This document shows, piece after piece, positions 8,157 to 15,391 of a DNA stretch of 16,712 bases. The position numbers and the translations under genes are program-made. How positions within the stretch are numbered: position 1 is the first letter of the stretch; every line of letters begins with the position of its first letter. The notes below the pieces were generated by a model that worked only from the letters and a program-made list of their open reading frames with translations, searched no databases and had not been told where the DNA came from. Source of the stretch: JACRDV01 sp024860865 [NCBI: Methanobacteriota archaeon] (GTDB lineage Archaea > JACRDV01); the NCBI GenBank assembly GCA_024860865.1, contig JACRDV010000050.1:1-16712 (forward strand), written 5' to 3'.

Positions 8157-9026
8157 ATGAAAATTGGTCTGATAACTTGGAAAGTTGACGAAAAAAACTA
8201 TTATGCTATCTCTCGTTTAAAAAAAAGTATTCAGAAGTTTAGAGCGCGACCAATTCAGATTGATTTATCGAATGTTTTGCTTGGAATTACTTCCTCACTT
8301 GAATTCTATAATAAGTCAGAAAAAATTGATCGAATAGATGTTGCTCTAGCCAGAATTACTGCACGAGATTTTTTTGTTATAGATGCACTCAAAAAACTTG
8401 AAGCTCAAAAGACCATAGTGATAAACCAAGCTCAAGTTTTTGAGAAAGCGTACGACAAATTTAGGACTAGTTTAGCCTTAAAGCAAGCAGGATTGCCAAT
8501 CCCCAAAACATATCTCACTAGGAGTTATGAGCAAGCCGTGGAAGCAATAAAAAAAATTGGAACACCTGTTGTATTTAAGCCAACCACTGGCGCTGGAGGT
8601 CAAGGTATTGTTAAAGCTCAAATTTTTGAGGATGCCTGTTCAATTGCTGAGATTTTGGCTAACATAGAGTCTCCGCTTTATATACAAGAGTTGATTCCAA
8701 CCGACCGAGACATTCGAACATTTGTTATTGGAGATGAAGTAATTTCTGCCATTTATCGAGTTGCTGCAAAAAGTTGGAAGACAAGTATCAGCCAAGGAGG
8801 TCGAGCTGAACTTTGCCCATTAACTGATGAACTGACAAACCTCAGCATTAAGGCTGCTAAAGCAATAGGTGCTGAAATTGCAGGGATAGATTTGATTGAA
8901 AGCAAAGATGGATATAAAATTTTAGAAGTGAATACGAGCCCCGGCTTCAGAGGAATCATCAAAGCAACAAAAATCAATCCATCTGATGCAATCGTTAAAT
9001 ACGCCATTTCAAGGGCTAAAAAATAG
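8157..9026 (+). CDS. RimK/LysX-like ATP-grasp ligase
   Basis: A 289-aa ATP-grasp enzyme of the RimK group, which joins an amino acid (often Glu) to a carboxylate of a protein or cofactor using ATP. Visible elements: an N-terminal Rossmann-like pre-ATP-grasp domain (MKIGLITWKV), the central ATP-binding segment PVVFKPTTGAGGQGI, YIQELIPTDRDIRTFVIGDEV, and the metal-binding end KILEVNTSPGFRGI. Relatives include RimK, LysX/ArgX of the LysW pathway and the MptN/CofF cofactor ligases; the substrate cannot be decided here and no LysW carrier gene is adjacent. ATG at 8157 is chosen because the protein then begins at the conserved strand; TTG at 8145 would add four residues. The SD is weak. It stands alone after a T-rich gap and converges with the next, leftward gene. 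Confidence 0.88.
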   Translation: MKIGLITWKVDEKNYYAISRLKKSIQKFRARPIQIDLSNVLLGITSSLEFYNKSEKIDRIDVALARITARDFFVIDALKKLEAQKTIVINQAQVFEKAYDKFRTSLALKQAGLPIPKTYLTRSYEQAVEAIKKIGTPVVFKPTTGAGGQGIVKAQIFEDACSIAEILANIESPLYIQELIPTDRDIRTFVIGDEVISAIYRVAAKSWKTSISQGGRAELCPLTDELTNLSIKAAKAIGAEIAGIDLIESKDGYKILEVNTSPGFRGIIKATKINPSDAIVKYAISRAKK

Positions 9027-9110
9027 TTTTTTCTTACTTTTAATATAATAGTTAATTGCACGAGCAAAATAAGAGATAAAAATTTCTCCAAATTATATTA
9101 TTTAAGAAAA
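9027..9110. terminator. AT-rich convergent terminator region
   Basis: Short gap between two convergent genes. TTTTTTCTTACTTTT directly after the ATP-grasp stop is a plausible rightward T-run terminator. No gene is seen. Confidence 0.35.
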
Positions 9111-9440
9111 TTAACGTAAGATCATTTTAAAGAAATACCCGCGTGGAGTATAATGATAGTGATATTGGCCTAAGAGCTTCCGTCTAAAAATTTTAAAATC
9201 TTCTATGTGGAGTTCAAAATGAGGAAAAAGATGATGCTTGAAGGATTTGCCGGCCAGCAGAATGCCAGCAACTATTAGAGCAAATCCCATGATCCACCCA
9301 AAAATCAGCACGAATGGAATGAGACCAAACAATCCTAGAGAAACTAAAAATGAGGAAGTTGGGATTTCCCAACTCGGCACTCCTGGCGATATTATCGCCC
9401 CAGCTGATATAAGTATACCGCCCAACTTGATATTTTTCAT
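9111..9440 (-). CDS. Small membrane protein, two TM helices
   Basis: A 109-aa protein of unrecognised family. Two hydrophobic segments (about residues 5-23 and 32-63, the second long and possibly two helices) are followed by a His/Lys/Arg-rich cytoplasmic-type tail (KHHLFPHFELHIEDF, QYHYHYTPRGYF). ATG at 9440 is chosen with GTGGAG just upstream acting as SD; the same GTG at 9449 could itself be the start and would add three residues. It lies about 60 nt downstream of ftsZ on the same strand, but a T-rich terminator-like stretch separates them, so co-transcription is uncertain. A link to division is only a guess from position. Confidence 0.65.
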   Translation of the reverse strand: MKNIKLGGILISAGAIISPGVPSWEIPTSSFLVSLGLFGLIPFVLIFGWIMGFALIVAGILLAGKSFKHHLFPHFELHIEDFKIFRRKLLGQYHYHYTPRGYFFKMILR

Positions 9441-9469
9441 AGTCTCCACTACTTTTGAATTGAAATTTT

Positions 9470-9499
9470 AAATAAAATAAAAAATAAAAAAGAAAAAAA
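9470..9499 (-). terminator. T-rich terminator downstream of ftsZ
   Basis: On the minus strand the sequence just past the ftsZ stop is a run of T blocks broken by single A or C bases, typical of archaeal oligo-T termination. Confidence 0.5.
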
Positions 9500-10606
9500 T
9501 TAGATTGTTAGGAAATCTATCCCTGAACTAACTTGCCTACCGCTTGGACTCCATCCTTCGTGGGCAGATGGACTATGACCAAGAAGTTGCTTAGAATGAA
9601 CGCCTGTCATGATAACCATTATGCGAATCGTGCCTTCAAGGTCTTCTTGTATTCTTGCTCCCCAGATGACATTGGCATTTGGATCAAGCTCTTGAGTCAC
9701 TAATTCACCAATTTTGTTTGCTTCACCAAGGGTTAGATCAGGTCCACCGCTTATGTGAAGAAGTGCACCAACAGCTCCTTGGTAGTCAACATCTAGCAAT
9801 GGACAGTTCATAGCGTCTTTAACCACAGCCTCAACCCGGTTTTGAGCGTTAGATTCTCCAATTCCTATGCTCGAGACTCCACCGCCGCTCATTATTGCTT
9901 TCACATCGGCGTAGTCAAGATTTATTAGACTGGGAATGGTCACTGTTTCAGTTATACCTTTTACCGCTTGAGAAATAATTTCGTCAGCTACACTGAATGC
10001 CTGATCTAGTGGCAAATGGGGTACAAATTGGACTAATCTATTGTTATCAATTACAACTACAGTGTCTGCTGCTTTTCTCAGTTTTTCGATGCCCTCATCC
10101 GCTTTCTTTAGTCTAGCTCGCTCAATCGCGAAGGGATATGTTACCATTCCAATAACAATGCTGCCCATTTGTTTTGCAATCTCTGCAACAACTGGAGCTG
10201 ATCCTGTTCCTGTACCACCTCCCATACCGGCGGTTATAAAGACCATGTCAGCATCTTTCAGTAGCTCTTCAAAAGCTGGTCGTGCAAGTTCAGCCGCCTT
10301 TGCTCCAACCTCTGGATATCCACCAGCACCGAGTCCGCGAGTTAAGTTTTTGCCTATAAGGACTTTTTTATCAGCTTTAACAACATCAAGATGAACTTTA
10401 TCTGTATTGACTGCAATTAGATCTGCACCTTGGACACCTATCTTTGCTAATCGGTTGATTGTATTATTGCCACCTCCACCGCATCCGATGACAACAATCC
10501 TTGGAGTTCCGAAAAGTTCTGGCTCTTGGTCTCCAACACTTACGTCAGCTCTCTTCAATGCATCCTCATGTGCATGAGCCAATGCTTCTTCAATTATTGA
10601 TTTCAT
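9500..10606 (-). CDS. ftsZ: Cell division GTPase FtsZ
   Basis: A 368-aa tubulin-family GTPase that polymerises into the division ring. Visible elements: a 34-residue N-terminal extension beginning [17 protein letters not shown], the first glycine loop (GCGGGGNN, 41-48), the tubulin signature GGGTGTG at 129-135, and the T7 loop NLDYADV (N229, D231, D234) that completes the GTPase site of the neighbouring subunit. Core length is normal; the C-terminal tail ([15 protein letters not shown]) lacks an obvious bacterial FtsA/ZipA-binding peptide. The N-terminal extension favours the archaeal FtsZ1 group, but subtype is uncertain. A very strong SD (GAGGAGGT) sits before ATG 10606. It is 17 nt downstream of an RHH regulator and most likely shares its transcript. 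Confidence 0.96.
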   Translation of the reverse strand: MKSIIEEALAHAHEDALKRADVSVGDQEPELFGTPRIVVIGCGGGGNNTINRLAKIGVQGADLIAVNTDKVHLDVVKADKKVLIGKNLTRGLGAGGYPEVGAKAAELARPAFEELLKDADMVFITAGMGGGTGTGSAPVVAEIAKQMGSIVIGMVTYPFAIERARLKKADEGIEKLRKAADTVVVIDNNRLVQFVPHLPLDQAFSVADEIISQAVKGITETVTIPSLINLDYADVKAIMSGGGVSSIGIGESNAQNRVEAVVKDAMNCPLLDVDYQGAVGALLHISGGPDLTLGEANKIGELVTQELDPNANVIWGARIQEDLEGTIRIMVIMTGVHSKQLLGHSPSAHEGWSPSGRQVSSGIDFLTI

Positions 10607-10623
10607 TCGTTGACCTCCTCTAG

Positions 10624-10800
10624 TTAGGAAAACTCAGCAGCCTGAACATCTGTGACTGCAACTTCCGGTTTATGCCTAGTTAACAGCTCGCGAATTGCTT
10701 GACGAATGGCTTCACTCTTTGATGTGTATTCACCATCTTGAACTAACAAGTCGATTTGCTCAACTTGTCTTCTTGGAAGACGGATCGTGATTCGTTCCAT
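10624..10800 (-). CDS. Ribbon-helix-helix (CopG-like) regulator, CdrS-like
   Basis: A 58-aa RHH DNA-binding protein: the beta-strand [19 protein letters not shown] followed by two helices ([17 protein letters not shown]). Such proteins bind operators as dimers through the paired strands. The start ATG at 10800 has a GAGGTGA SD. It is directly upstream of ftsZ (17 nt), the same gene order as cdrS-ftsZ2 in haloarchaea, where CdrS is a division regulator; homology by position and fold is suggestive, not proven. It is short, with a 15-residue acidic C-terminal tail. The frame continues open further upstream, but that part has no SD and crosses the promoter. Confidence 0.9.
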   Translation of the reverse strand: MERITIRLPRRQVEQIDLLVQDGEYTSKSEAIRQAIRELLTRHKPEVAVTDVQAAEFS

Positions 10801-10818
10801 TATTCGGTCACCTCTCCC

Positions 10819-10862
10819 TGTGTGAATGTGTGAATGAAATAGTGAACGAGCATTATATAAGC
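10819..10862 (-). promoter_or_regulatory. Promoter and repeat-type operator of the RHH-ftsZ operon
   Basis: Read on the minus strand, a TATA box (TTATATAATG, about 10853-10862) lies about 55 nt ahead of the RHH ATG, giving a leader of roughly 28 nt. Around the expected transcription start the plus strand reads GTGTGAAT twice in tandem (about 10820-10835), then a related GTGAACG. Direct repeats next to the start are typical of RHH operators, so autoregulation is plausible. Confidence 0.45.
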
Positions 10863-11072
10863 GTTTTGCGTTGTTTTTAAAAGAGCAAGCTTTAAATATA
10901 GTTAACAAATTTCTAATTTTGAAGTTAGAACTTAAATTTGCAAATCTTTTTAAGCATAATATTGAGCAAAGTTGCATATGACAGTAGTCAGACAGAAAAC
11001 TACTTACGAATGCTGTTAACAAGTAAATATGTAAATAAAACTGAATTTGTTGATAGTGAAGTTGTGAGTCGA

Positions 11073-11603
11073 ATGGTCAAATATAAACAACGAATTGAAA
11101 TTCCAACGAAGTCAGGAAATAAATTAATTATTACAGCTGAAGCTGAACCAATTGATCATTCTGAGTTAGCTAAATTAGTAAACATCATTCACGCGGAGTT
11201 TGCACCGATTGAAAGTCAGGCTTCGAGTTCAATTGAAACCCCGCTTCAACCTCAACCTCAGAAGCTTTGGAAACCAGATTGGCTTCCATCTGAGCGTGAA
11301 CTTCGGAACCTCAGCCAAAAGGATAAGCTGTGGTTATTAACGCGAAATGAACATCCAGACGATTGGGTTATTTCTCAGGGCTTAAAGCGCGAATACGAAG
11401 CAATCTTCGGTGAGGAAATTAAGCTAACAGCAGTTTCAACTTATTTAGCTAGATTTTTTGAAGAAGGAAAAGTTGAGAGACAGGGTTCAAGGGCTCAACG
11501 AGAGTATCGCCTGCAAGTTAAAGCTGAGACTACTAAACCACCATCGGGTTTTGAAGGGGAGAAAGAGAAACTAAGGTCAGAATTCAATCCTATTTTACGT
11601 TGA
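11073..11603 (+). CDS. Unknown protein with predicted C-terminal winged helix, divergent from RHH-ftsZ
   Basis: A 176-aa protein. The N-terminal region (YKQRIEIPTKSGNKLIITAE) looks like a small beta domain followed by a helix. A Gln/Pro/Ser-rich linker (about residues 50-70) leads to a helical region ending in a winged-helix-like unit: LTAVSTYLARFFEEGKVERQG as recognition helix and wing start, then REYRLQVKAE as a wing strand. That suggests DNA or protein binding. Start chosen at ATG 11073 with GTGAG at 11064-11068; the frame is open back to TTG 10938 and an ATG at 11010 is another option, but neither has an SD. It is transcribed away from the RHH-ftsZ operon across a shared 270-bp intergenic region. 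Family not recognised. Confidence 0.6.
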   Translation: MVKYKQRIEIPTKSGNKLIITAEAEPIDHSELAKLVNIIHAEFAPIESQASSSIETPLQPQPQKLWKPDWLPSERELRNLSQKDKLWLLTRNEHPDDWVISQGLKREYEAIFGEEIKLTAVSTYLARFFEEGKVERQGSRAQREYRLQVKAETTKPPSGFEGEKEKLRSEFNPILR

Positions 11604-11612
11604 TCCCATTAA

Positions 11613-11620
11613 TTTTATTT
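11613..11620 (+). promoter_or_regulatory. TATA box of SRP RNA
   Basis: TTTTATTT is centred about 27 nt upstream of the first base of the SRP RNA terminal helix, the normal archaeal TATA distance. Confidence 0.4.
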
Positions 11621-11643
11621 AGCGATAGATTTAACTTTATATT

Positions 11644-11956
11644 GGCGGCGAGCTAGGCTGGGCGGCTACCCCTCGCCTCTACGCAAATGGGGTTATGGCG
11701 GGTCGAAGTTCGGGAGGCAGCATTACCAGCCAGTTATGCCCCAAATTTACGACGATGAAATTCTGTCCCACAGGGTTCGTTGTGGCAGAATGCGGGAGGG
11801 AGCTCCTGTGTTACTGCCTTTATCTGCTTAACCAGCTAGGCCTGGAAAGGAGCAACTGTAGGTGGAAGATGGACGCTTGTGGGGAAGCAGGGTAGAGCTC
11901 GGGTTTGGGAGCCATAATTGGAAAAGGGATGTTCACTTCCGTGCGCGCTCGCCGCC
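11644..11956 (+). ncRNA. ffs: Signal recognition particle 7S RNA
   Basis: About 313 nt. The ends form a perfect 10-bp helix (GGCGGCGAGC at 11644-11653 with GCTCGCCGCC at 11947-11956), the closed helix 1 typical of archaeal SRP RNA. Near 11839-11856, GGCCTGGAAAGGAGCAAC is the SRP54-binding helix 8 with the GGAA-type loop and AGCA asymmetric loop. GAGCTAGGCTGGG near the 5' end resembles the usual archaeal SRP start. The RNA scaffolds SRP19 and SRP54 for co-translational membrane targeting. Base composition is far more GC-rich than surrounding DNA, as expected of a structured RNA. An apparent 66-codon frame inside it is spurious. Confidence 0.93.
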
Positions 11957-11970
11957 GTAAATGCTCTAGG

Positions 11971-11978
11971 TATTTAAA
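11971..11978 (+). promoter_or_regulatory. TATA box of tRNA-Ser
   Basis: TATTTAAA is centred about 29 nt before the mature tRNA 5' end, between SRP RNA and tRNA-Ser. Confidence 0.5.
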
Positions 11979-12003
11979 AAAAGGAAAAAGAATATAGAAT
12001 TGA

Positions 12004-12089
12004 GCCGGGGTGGCCGAGTCTGGTAAGGCGCAGGCCTGCTAAGTCTGTGGTCCGTTTGGACCTCTTGGGTTCAAATCCCAACCCCGGCG
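12004..12089 (+). tRNA. tRNA-Ser(GCT)
   Basis: Class II cloverleaf with a long variable arm. Acceptor GCCGGGG pairs perfectly with CCCCGGC; the anticodon stem CAGGC/GTCTG encloses loop CTGCTAA, anticodon GCT (12038-12040) reading AGC/AGT. T loop TTCAAAT. G discriminator; CCA is not encoded. No intron. A decayed integrase begins 27 nt downstream, so its 3' end probably served as an attachment site. Confidence 0.95.
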
Positions 12090-12116
12090 CTTTCCAATAA
12101 AGCTGATTTTGAGGGC

Positions 12117-12420
12117 TTGGATAATTATGGTAATTATGGTAATGATCATTATAGCGAAGTTGAACCTATCGAATCCAATGGGACACAATTAATTGACTCG
12201 AGTGAATTTAAAAGATGGCTGAGAATTAACGAAAACAAAAATGCCGATACAGTCTACCACTATGCGAGACTTGTTGAAAATTCTAAAAGTCTGGAAAAAT
12301 CCTAAGAGAATACATCGAAGGTTTTAAAGAAAAATATCGAAACATATCGCAATCTTTTGAAGGTTTTAAGAGCATATTCAAAATTCTTAGGAGAATCAAA
12401 TTTCAAAAAAGAAGTCGATA
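12117..12420 (+). pseudogene. Archaeal integrase, N-terminal remnant
   Basis: A broken relative of the integrase at 15543-16391. SEFKRWLRINENKNADTVYHYARL matches the intact copy's KEFVKWLEVNENKAPITVYRY. After an in-frame stop at 12303-12305 the match resumes as EYIEGFKEKY (intact: EYIENFKRTH), then after another frame change as TYRNLLKVLRAYSKFLGESNF (intact: GYKNLLKALRNYAKFLKNKEF). Only the SAM-like core-binding N-terminal domain survives; the catalytic domain is missing. The match stops near 12420, where sequence from an IS transposase 3' end begins in the same frame. The frame upstream of 12117 stays open back through tRNA-Ser to 12027. An NYGNYGND repeat near the start parallels NYNHYNYD ahead of the intact copy. 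Dead remnant of an element once integrated at tRNA-Ser. Confidence 0.8.
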
Positions 12421-12534
12421 GGTACAAAAGGTCTTTTTCAAAGATTATAGCTCTAAGCAAGATGTGGGAAAAAATTTTAAGAGCCCTGAAAATAAAATAG
12501 AAATTACATAGTGTAAAAATGGGGCAAACTTAGG
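12421..12534 (+). mobile_element. 3' remnant of an IS1634-like element
   Basis: About 114 bp matching the right end of the complete element at 13729-15392. Coded residues KRSFSKIIALSKMWEKILRALKIK correspond to that transposase's C-terminal KRSFSKIITLNKLQEKILRALKIK. The right inverted repeat follows (TAGTGTAAAAATGGGGCAAACTTAGG, ending 12534). The left end and most of the transposase are deleted; the junction lies within the integrase remnant. It has diverged from the complete copy, so it is an older insertion, not a recent duplicate. Confidence 0.8.
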
Positions 12535-13080
12535 TTATCTAGTTTTGCCCACATTGACCTCAGTCCGGTTAGTATATCGCCATTCATATGAGGCTGTTCC
12601 TTTGCCTTGCTTTGTCATGTTTGAGATGATTATCAGCTCTTTTGTACCCTTGAAGCTGAGAGTTAGGTTTACTCCAGTGTGACACATTATGCAGGCTATG
12701 GGTTCAGGTTTTGTAGGGACGCTCCCGTGTCCACTTGCATTTATTATAGCCGGGTAAGTTGGATGGCATCCTGAGCGAGAACCACAGAAACCATAGCTTC
12801 GGTTGACATAGTGAGCACCTGCCCCATATTCATGGCAATCCTTACAATTAGAATCTGTCTGCGTTTGTTTATGTGGGCCTGCATTGGTAGTTGAACTAGC
12901 AGCCTCACTGGCAATGTTTTCGTGACATTGGACACAACCGGGACTTTGGTACCAAGTGTGCGAACCCAGGAATCTTGCTGTCACTGAAGGCAGTGCCAAA
13001 ACCATACCAACCGCTAGTGATAGTCCTAACAAAATCACTAATGCAGTAACCCAGATAGCTTGTTCTTTTAATATGCTCAT
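12535..13080 (-). CDS. Small membrane-anchored multiheme cytochrome c-like protein
   Basis: A 181-aa protein with an N-terminal membrane helix (residues about 9-30) that should place the rest outside the cytoplasm. Heme-attachment motifs: CVQCH (C49-H53), CKDCH (C79-H83), CIMCH (C130-H134), plus an unusual CGSRSGCH (C99-H106, CX5CH), so three typical hemes and one possible atypical one. Role would be extracytoplasmic electron transfer; no partner oxidoreductase or cytochrome maturation gene is in the window. The TAA stop (12535-12537) directly abuts the IS remnant at 12534, so the original C-terminus may have been cut by that insertion. The SD is weak. It lies between two same-orientation ends of one IS family, suggesting acquired or rearranged DNA. 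Confidence 0.8.
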   Translation of the reverse strand: MSILKEQAIWVTALVILLGLSLAVGMVLALPSVTARFLGSHTWYQSPGCVQCHENIASEAASSTTNAGPHKQTQTDSNCKDCHEYGAGAHYVNRSYGFCGSRSGCHPTYPAIINASGHGSVPTKPEPIACIMCHTGVNLTLSFKGTKELIIISNMTKQGKGTASYEWRYTNRTEVNVGKTR

Positions 13081-13721
13081 CTTTACTAAGCTTCCAAAAA
13101 TTTTATTTCTTAACTCCCAAAGTTTCAGTAGTTCTAGAGTGTCGGGAGTTTCGGCTGGTTAGAGGTAACAAGTACGATGGTATTTTAAATTAATACAAAA
13201 TTTCATGCTATAGTCAACAAAAAAATCTAAAAATCAGATTTTTAGCTAAGTCGTTCTATCGGTTGAAATTCCAAAGAGATTTGTTGCAAGTTGCAAGAGA
13301 ATGAACATCACAAAAAATTACCTCCAAAAAGCGAATGATTTATGAGCAATGCTCAAGGCAAAAACAAAAGGGCTTTGGAATCTGTCTTATTATGTGCTAT
13401 CATTGTGCAATTTTCTGCAAACGATACATACTTAGTGGCGAAGTTTGGATTTAGATCAGCCAACCAAAAACATAGGACGGCATAAGATAGTTAGCAAGCC
13501 AAAACTACTCGCCAGAAGAAGAAGCGGCAAAGCAGCTATCTTGACTTATTACCTTAAAAATAAAGTTAAATATGAAAGCGTTAGGTTAGGCCTAAATAGG
13601 CTGAAAAGGTTCAAAGAAAGCTGCCAAACTTAAAATTTTAAGTTTCTCTGTTATGCTCCATATGGTTTAGAGATACAGAAAACTTATTACAAGAGCAAAA
13701 CTTATCCGAGACAAAAGAAAT
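13081..13721. other. Poorly coding AT-rich region between cytochrome gene and IS
   Basis: About 640 bases upstream of the cytochrome gene. It should hold that gene's leftward promoter. A perfect 9-bp inverted repeat with one central base (CTAAAAATC-A-GATTTTTAG, 13227-13245) could be a terminator or operator. A short basic frame (13445-13633) is listed separately at low confidence. I recognise no RNA gene. Confidence 0.4.
13445..13633 (+). CDS. Possible small basic protein, unrecognised
   Basis: A 62-codon frame from TTG, rich in Lys/Arg (RHKIVSKPKLLARRRSGKA ... GLNRLKRFKESCQT). A weak GGCG lies a few bases upstream, with no clear promoter. No motif or family is recognised. It may be the tail of a lost gene or chance; composition (few hydrophobics, many basic residues) is not typical of random AT-rich frames, which is the only reason to list it. 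Confidence 0.2.
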   Translation: MDLDQPTKNIGRHKIVSKPKLLARRRSGKAAILTYYLKNKVKYESVRLGLNRLKRFKESCQT

Positions 13722-13728
13722 TAAATCA
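13722..13728 (+). repeat. Target-site duplication, left copy (TAAATCA)
   Basis: TAAATCA immediately precedes the IS left end and is repeated exactly at the right end, the 7-bp duplication made on insertion. Confidence 0.85.
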
Positions 13729-13756
13729 CCTAAGTTTGCCCCATTTTTACACTAGG
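13729..13756 (+). repeat. Left terminal inverted repeat
   Basis: CCTAAGTTTGCCCCA then TTTTTACACTAGG; mismatched to the right repeat only at positions 14, 15 and 27. Confidence 0.85.
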
Positions 13757-13848
13757 TTTCAAAATTTAATGTGATTTTTAAATAAGCCTTTCTGCCCTAC
13801 AAAGCCCTTTTAAAACGAATTCTGAACTAAAAAATCAAAAGAAAAATG

Positions 13849-13881
13849 TTATAAATCAATATAGTGTAATATTTACACTAT
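13849..13881 (+). promoter_or_regulatory. Transposase promoter with palindrome over the start codon
   Basis: TTATAAAT (13849-13856) is centred about 28 nt before the transposase ATG, implying a leaderless mRNA. ATAGTGTAA-TAT-TTACACTAT (13861-13881) is a perfect 9-bp-arm palindrome covering the expected start site and running into the ATG. Its half-site TTACACTA also occurs in the inner part of the terminal repeats, so transposase may bind here and repress itself. Confidence 0.6.
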
Positions 13882-15391
13882 GCCTTTTGTAAGGAAAATC
13901 AAAACAAAAAGTGGAACATACCTTGTAGAAGTAGAAAACACTTGGCAAAATGGAAAAGTAATTCAAAAGCACATAAGGATGGTCGGAAAGGTTACGGATA
14001 AAGGAATTGTTTACAACGAGCTGGAAAGGTCTGAGGTAAAAAAAGTTCTCTCGCATGCAAATGTTCTTGCACTTCACAAAATTGCAAGCGATATCGGAAT
14101 TGAAGATATTTTAGGAGAAAATTCAAAACAAATTTTAGCTTTAGCATATGCCCACTGCATAGAGCCAAGAAGCATAAATTCAATGAAAATTCTTTTGAGA
14201 AAAGCAAACATTGAAGAAATAATTGGAGAAGAAATCACACCAAAAAAACTTAGGGATGCTGTTCAATCAATTGGTGAAAAAGATCTATTCAAAATTGAGA
14301 TGAAGCTTTTTGAAAGGATTCAAAGTTTTTATTCAGAAATTAATTCAATTGTATACGATGTTACAAGAATTTACTTTTACGGAACTAAGTGCAAGCTAGC
14401 AAAGCCTGGCTATAATCCAAGGCACGCCTTTATTCCTCAAATAAACATAAGCCTCGCTGTAACAATGGAGCATTCATTTCCAATTTTTCACGATGTTTTT
14501 CCTGGCAATGTATACGACTCAAAGACTTTGCTTAGCTTTTTGGCAAAGCTGAACATGCTTGGGATTAGAAACAAGACGCTAATAATAGACAGAGGATCAT
14601 ACTCTGAAGAAAACGTTGGAAATGCCTTGGAAAGCGGATTTGAAGTAATTGCTGGAGTTCCCTTAAGAGGAGAGATGAAAGAAATTGCGAGAGAATTTAA
14701 GGAAAAAATTGCAGATGCAAAAAACAGGCTCAGCCTTAAAACAGTTTCAATCTATGCAAAAGAAATAAGGATTAAAAATAGGAAATTTGTAGTTTGTTTA
14801 AATGAAGAAGATAGAACATCAAGGAGGGAAGCAAGGAGGCTTGAAATAGATCAGGCGATTGAAAGGCTGAGCTCTGGCCTTCCAATAAAAGAGGGAATAA
14901 AAAAGTATTTGATAAAAACAAAAGAAGGATTTGAAATAAACTACGATAGATTAAGGGAAGCAGAAGAATTCGATGGGATATATCTCATTCTTTCCACAAA
15001 AGAAATTTCAAAAGGAGAAATTGTAAAAGCATATTTTGAAAAGGATAAAATAGAAAAGGCTTTTCGCTGCCTGAAAAGCGTGGTGGAAGTTGCTCCTGTA
15101 AGGCACAGGATTTGCAGCAATGTTTATGCTCACATTTTCATATGCTATCTTGCTTACCTTCTCCTCTCTCTTTTTGAGTATAAGCTTGAAAAAGCAGGCC
15201 TTTCTATAAATGGAAGAAAACTGACTGCAAAGAGAGCACTTGAGGAGCTTGAGACAGTTTATAAGGTAGAGATAGAAGATCCAATTACTAAAAGATCATT
15301 TTCAAAAATTATAACCTTAAATAAGTTGCAGGAAAAAATTTTAAGGGCTCTAAAAATTAAATTGCATAGTGTAAAAACAGGGCAAACTTAG
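13880..15391 (+). CDS. IS1634-like DDE transposase
   Basis: A 503-aa transposase. The N-terminus (MPFVRKIKTKSGTYLVEVEN) is the beta-stranded start typical of this group. The DDE catalytic triad is readable: D160 (SIVYDVT), D237 (LIIDRGSYSEEN) and E392 (DKIEKAFRCLKS), with the characteristic HDVFPGNVYDSKTL after the first Asp. A large insertion lies between the second Asp and the Glu, as in IS4-superfamily enzymes. Length is normal and no frameshift is seen. ATG at 13880 overlaps the palindrome, with no SD, consistent with leaderless translation. The last residues (HSVKTGQT) are encoded by the right inverted repeat. Confidence 0.92.
   Translation: MPFVRKIKTKSGTYLVEVENTWQNGKVIQKHIRMVGKVTDKGIVYNELERSEVKKVLSHANVLALHKIASDIGIEDILGENSKQILALAYAHCIEPRSINSMKILLRKANIEEIIGEEITPKKLRDAVQSIGEKDLFKIEMKLFERIQSFYSEINSIVYDVTRIYFYGTKCKLAKPGYNPRHAFIPQINISLAVTMEHSFPIFHDVFPGNVYDSKTLLSFLAKLNMLGIRNKTLIIDRGSYSEENVGNALESGFEVIAGVPLRGEMKEIAREFKEKIADAKNRLSLKTVSIYAKEIRIKNRKFVVCLNEEDRTSRREARRLEIDQAIERLSSGLPIKEGIKKYLIKTKEGFEINYDRLREAEEFDGIYLILSTKEISKGEIVKAYFEKDKIEKAFRCLKSVVEVAPVRHRICSNVYAHIFICYLAYLLLSLFEYKLEKAGLSINGRKLTAKRALEELETVYKVEIEDPITKRSFSKIITLNKLQEKILRALKIKLHSVKTGQT

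Noticed and set aside
10801-11022. N-terminal extension of the RHH frame (to 132 aa)
   Set aside because: Crosses the promoter and repeats, has no SD and is not RHH-like; ATG 10800 has a clear SD.
11695-11895. 66-codon frame MAGRSSGGSITSQL...
   Set aside because: Lies wholly inside the SRP RNA, whose terminal helix and helix 8 are clear; no SD.
12117-12200. AATTATGGT tandem repeats as a possible CRISPR or satellite
   Set aside because: Only two short copies, within the remnant integrase coding start; no spacers. Kept only as a possible integrase arm site.
13227-13245. Perfect inverted repeat as an IS end
   Set aside because: No similarity to the IS terminal repeats and no partner copy nearby; more likely terminator or chance in AT-rich DNA.
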